Source of the DNA: Treponema sp.
GTDB taxonomy: Bacteria > Spirochaetota > Spirochaetia > Treponematales > Rectinemataceae
Reading direction: 5' to 3'
Assembly: GCA_012516755.1 (NCBI GenBank)
Contig: JAAYWE010000267.1
Span: 1 to 5,134, forward strand
Length of the DNA: 5,134 bases
Shown: one piece after another, positions 4,629-5,134 of the stretch
Numbering within the stretch: position 1 is the first letter of the stretch
Layout: every line of letters starts with the position of its first letter
Program-made: the position numbers and the translations under genes
The notes under the pieces: model-generated
Told to the model about the DNA's origin: nothing
Database searches by the model: none
What the model saw: the letters and a program-made list of their open reading frames with translations, nothing else

Positions 4629-5120
4629 TCACGAAACAGCAATGCTGATAGTTAGCGTATCCGTATATTCTCCATCGATGTAATAATCGGTATAGGCTTC
4701 AATATTAAAACCGATATTGAATGTCTTACCTGCAGTAGGGGGCTTCTTGTTAAAGACTATGGTTTTCGCACCAATTAACTGCGTATACGAGCTCAGGTTG
4801 TTTGTCTGTACTCCTTCGGTCCATGCGCTGGTGTTTACCTGGATTTTGTAAGGAATTGCTTCGGTTCCATTCTTGAGAGCACCGCTATTTGTGGAAGAGA
4901 AAGTCACGGTGTAGTTCGATTTGCTGGCCTTAACGGTGAGTATGCCTTGAGAAGCATTTGTAATCGCTGTTCCTGAGTTGTCCAAGGGAATAGTCCAGGT
5001 TGACTCATCAACGCTCACATCAAGTATTTGCGAAACATTTGCCGTGATGTTGATTGTAGCACCCCATGCCATGCTGGCGGCAAGAATCCCGATAAGTACC
5101 AAGAGAAAAGACTTTTTCAT
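4629..5120 (-). CDS. Small exported beta-rich protein, paralog D (YTD C-terminal family)
   Basis: A 163-residue predicted exported protein. Residues 1-20 or 1-21 form a signal peptide (MKK, Leu/Ile core, MAWGA cleavage region). The mature protein opens with ITANVSQILDVSV (25-37), followed by a core strand pair LTVKASKSNYTVTFSS (61-76), FNKKPPTAG (123-131) and the C-terminal GEYTDTLTISI (150-160). It lacks cysteine and has many Asn, Ser and Thr residues, as common in surface proteins. The start is the ATG at 5120, with GGAGGT (5126-5131) 5 nt upstream; an in-frame TTG at 5126 overlaps that site and is rejected. It is the first gene of a probable two-gene unit with paralog C. Its promoter lies beyond the right edge, so more family members may lie upstream. 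The function is inferred only as an exported structural-type subunit. Confidence 0.87.
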   Translation of the reverse strand: MKKSFLLVLIGILAASMAWGATINITANVSQILDVSVDESTWTIPLDNSGTAITNASQGILTVKASKSNYTVTFSSTNSGALKNGTEAIPYKIQVNTSAWTEGVQTNNLSSYTQLIGAKTIVFNKKPPTAGKTFNIGFNIEAYTDYYIDGEYTDTLTISIAVS

Positions 5121-5131
5121 AATCAACCTCC
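5121..5131 (-). promoter_or_regulatory. Ribosome binding site that fixes the start of paralog D
   Basis: GGAGGT (5126-5131, minus strand) stands 5 nt before the ATG at 5120. The upstream in-frame TTG (5124-5126) shares a base with it and cannot be served by it, so translation should start at the ATG. Confidence 0.8.
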
Positions 5132-5134
5132 ATA

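Noticed and set aside
4045..5120. Type IV pilin or lipoprotein identity for the small exported proteins
   Set aside because: No prepilin cleavage motif (G-F-T-L-x-E) and no lipobox cysteine; all four have ordinary signal-peptidase-I-like cleavage sites.

Overview
This is a bacterial accessory region in which every recognisable gene lies on the minus strand, so it reads right to left. It holds four small exported proteins of one paralogous family (about 158-171 aa), a membrane-anchored sensor/receiver protein, and a decayed insertion sequence. Strong Shine-Dalgarno sites, sigma-70-like promoters, rho-independent terminators and Sec signal peptides point to an ordinary bacterium with moderate, AT-leaning composition. 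The protein style and the IS type remind me of Spirochaetota (Treponema/Spirochaeta relatives). That is inference; no universal marker gene is present to settle it.

Layout, right to left in the direction of transcription. (1) 5120-4629 and 4560-4045 encode two family members 68 bp apart, probably co-transcribed, ending at a strong terminator (3972-4011). (2) 3971-3241 has no intact gene. It carries a transposase pseudogene with nonsense, frameshift and deletion lesions, and a pair of 18-bp direct repeats from one IS end. (3) 3240-2641 is a third family member with its own promoter, two inverted repeats at the -35 region, a leader hairpin touching the ribosome binding site, and its own terminator. 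(4) 2561-1041 encodes a protein with a periplasmic CHASE-type sensor domain, two membrane segments and a complete receiver (REC) domain, but no histidine kinase domain. (5) 1040-677 is an AT-rich spacer with the promoter and leader hairpin of the fourth family member (676-200), which ends at a terminator (139-177). (6) 1-138 holds nothing I can assign.

The four small proteins share a signal peptide, a VSQ[IV]-type strand just after the mature N-terminus (in three of four), a central beta-rich core, and a C-terminal strand of the form G-x-Y-T-D-x-[IL]-T-[IL]-[TS]. This resembles secreted or fimbrial beta-sandwich subunits of the spore-coat-U kind. No chaperone, usher, sortase or secretion gene is in view, so a role as a surface or extracellular structural component is inference. 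The CHASE-REC protein between them could be a regulatory or sensory partner, but only adjacency suggests this.
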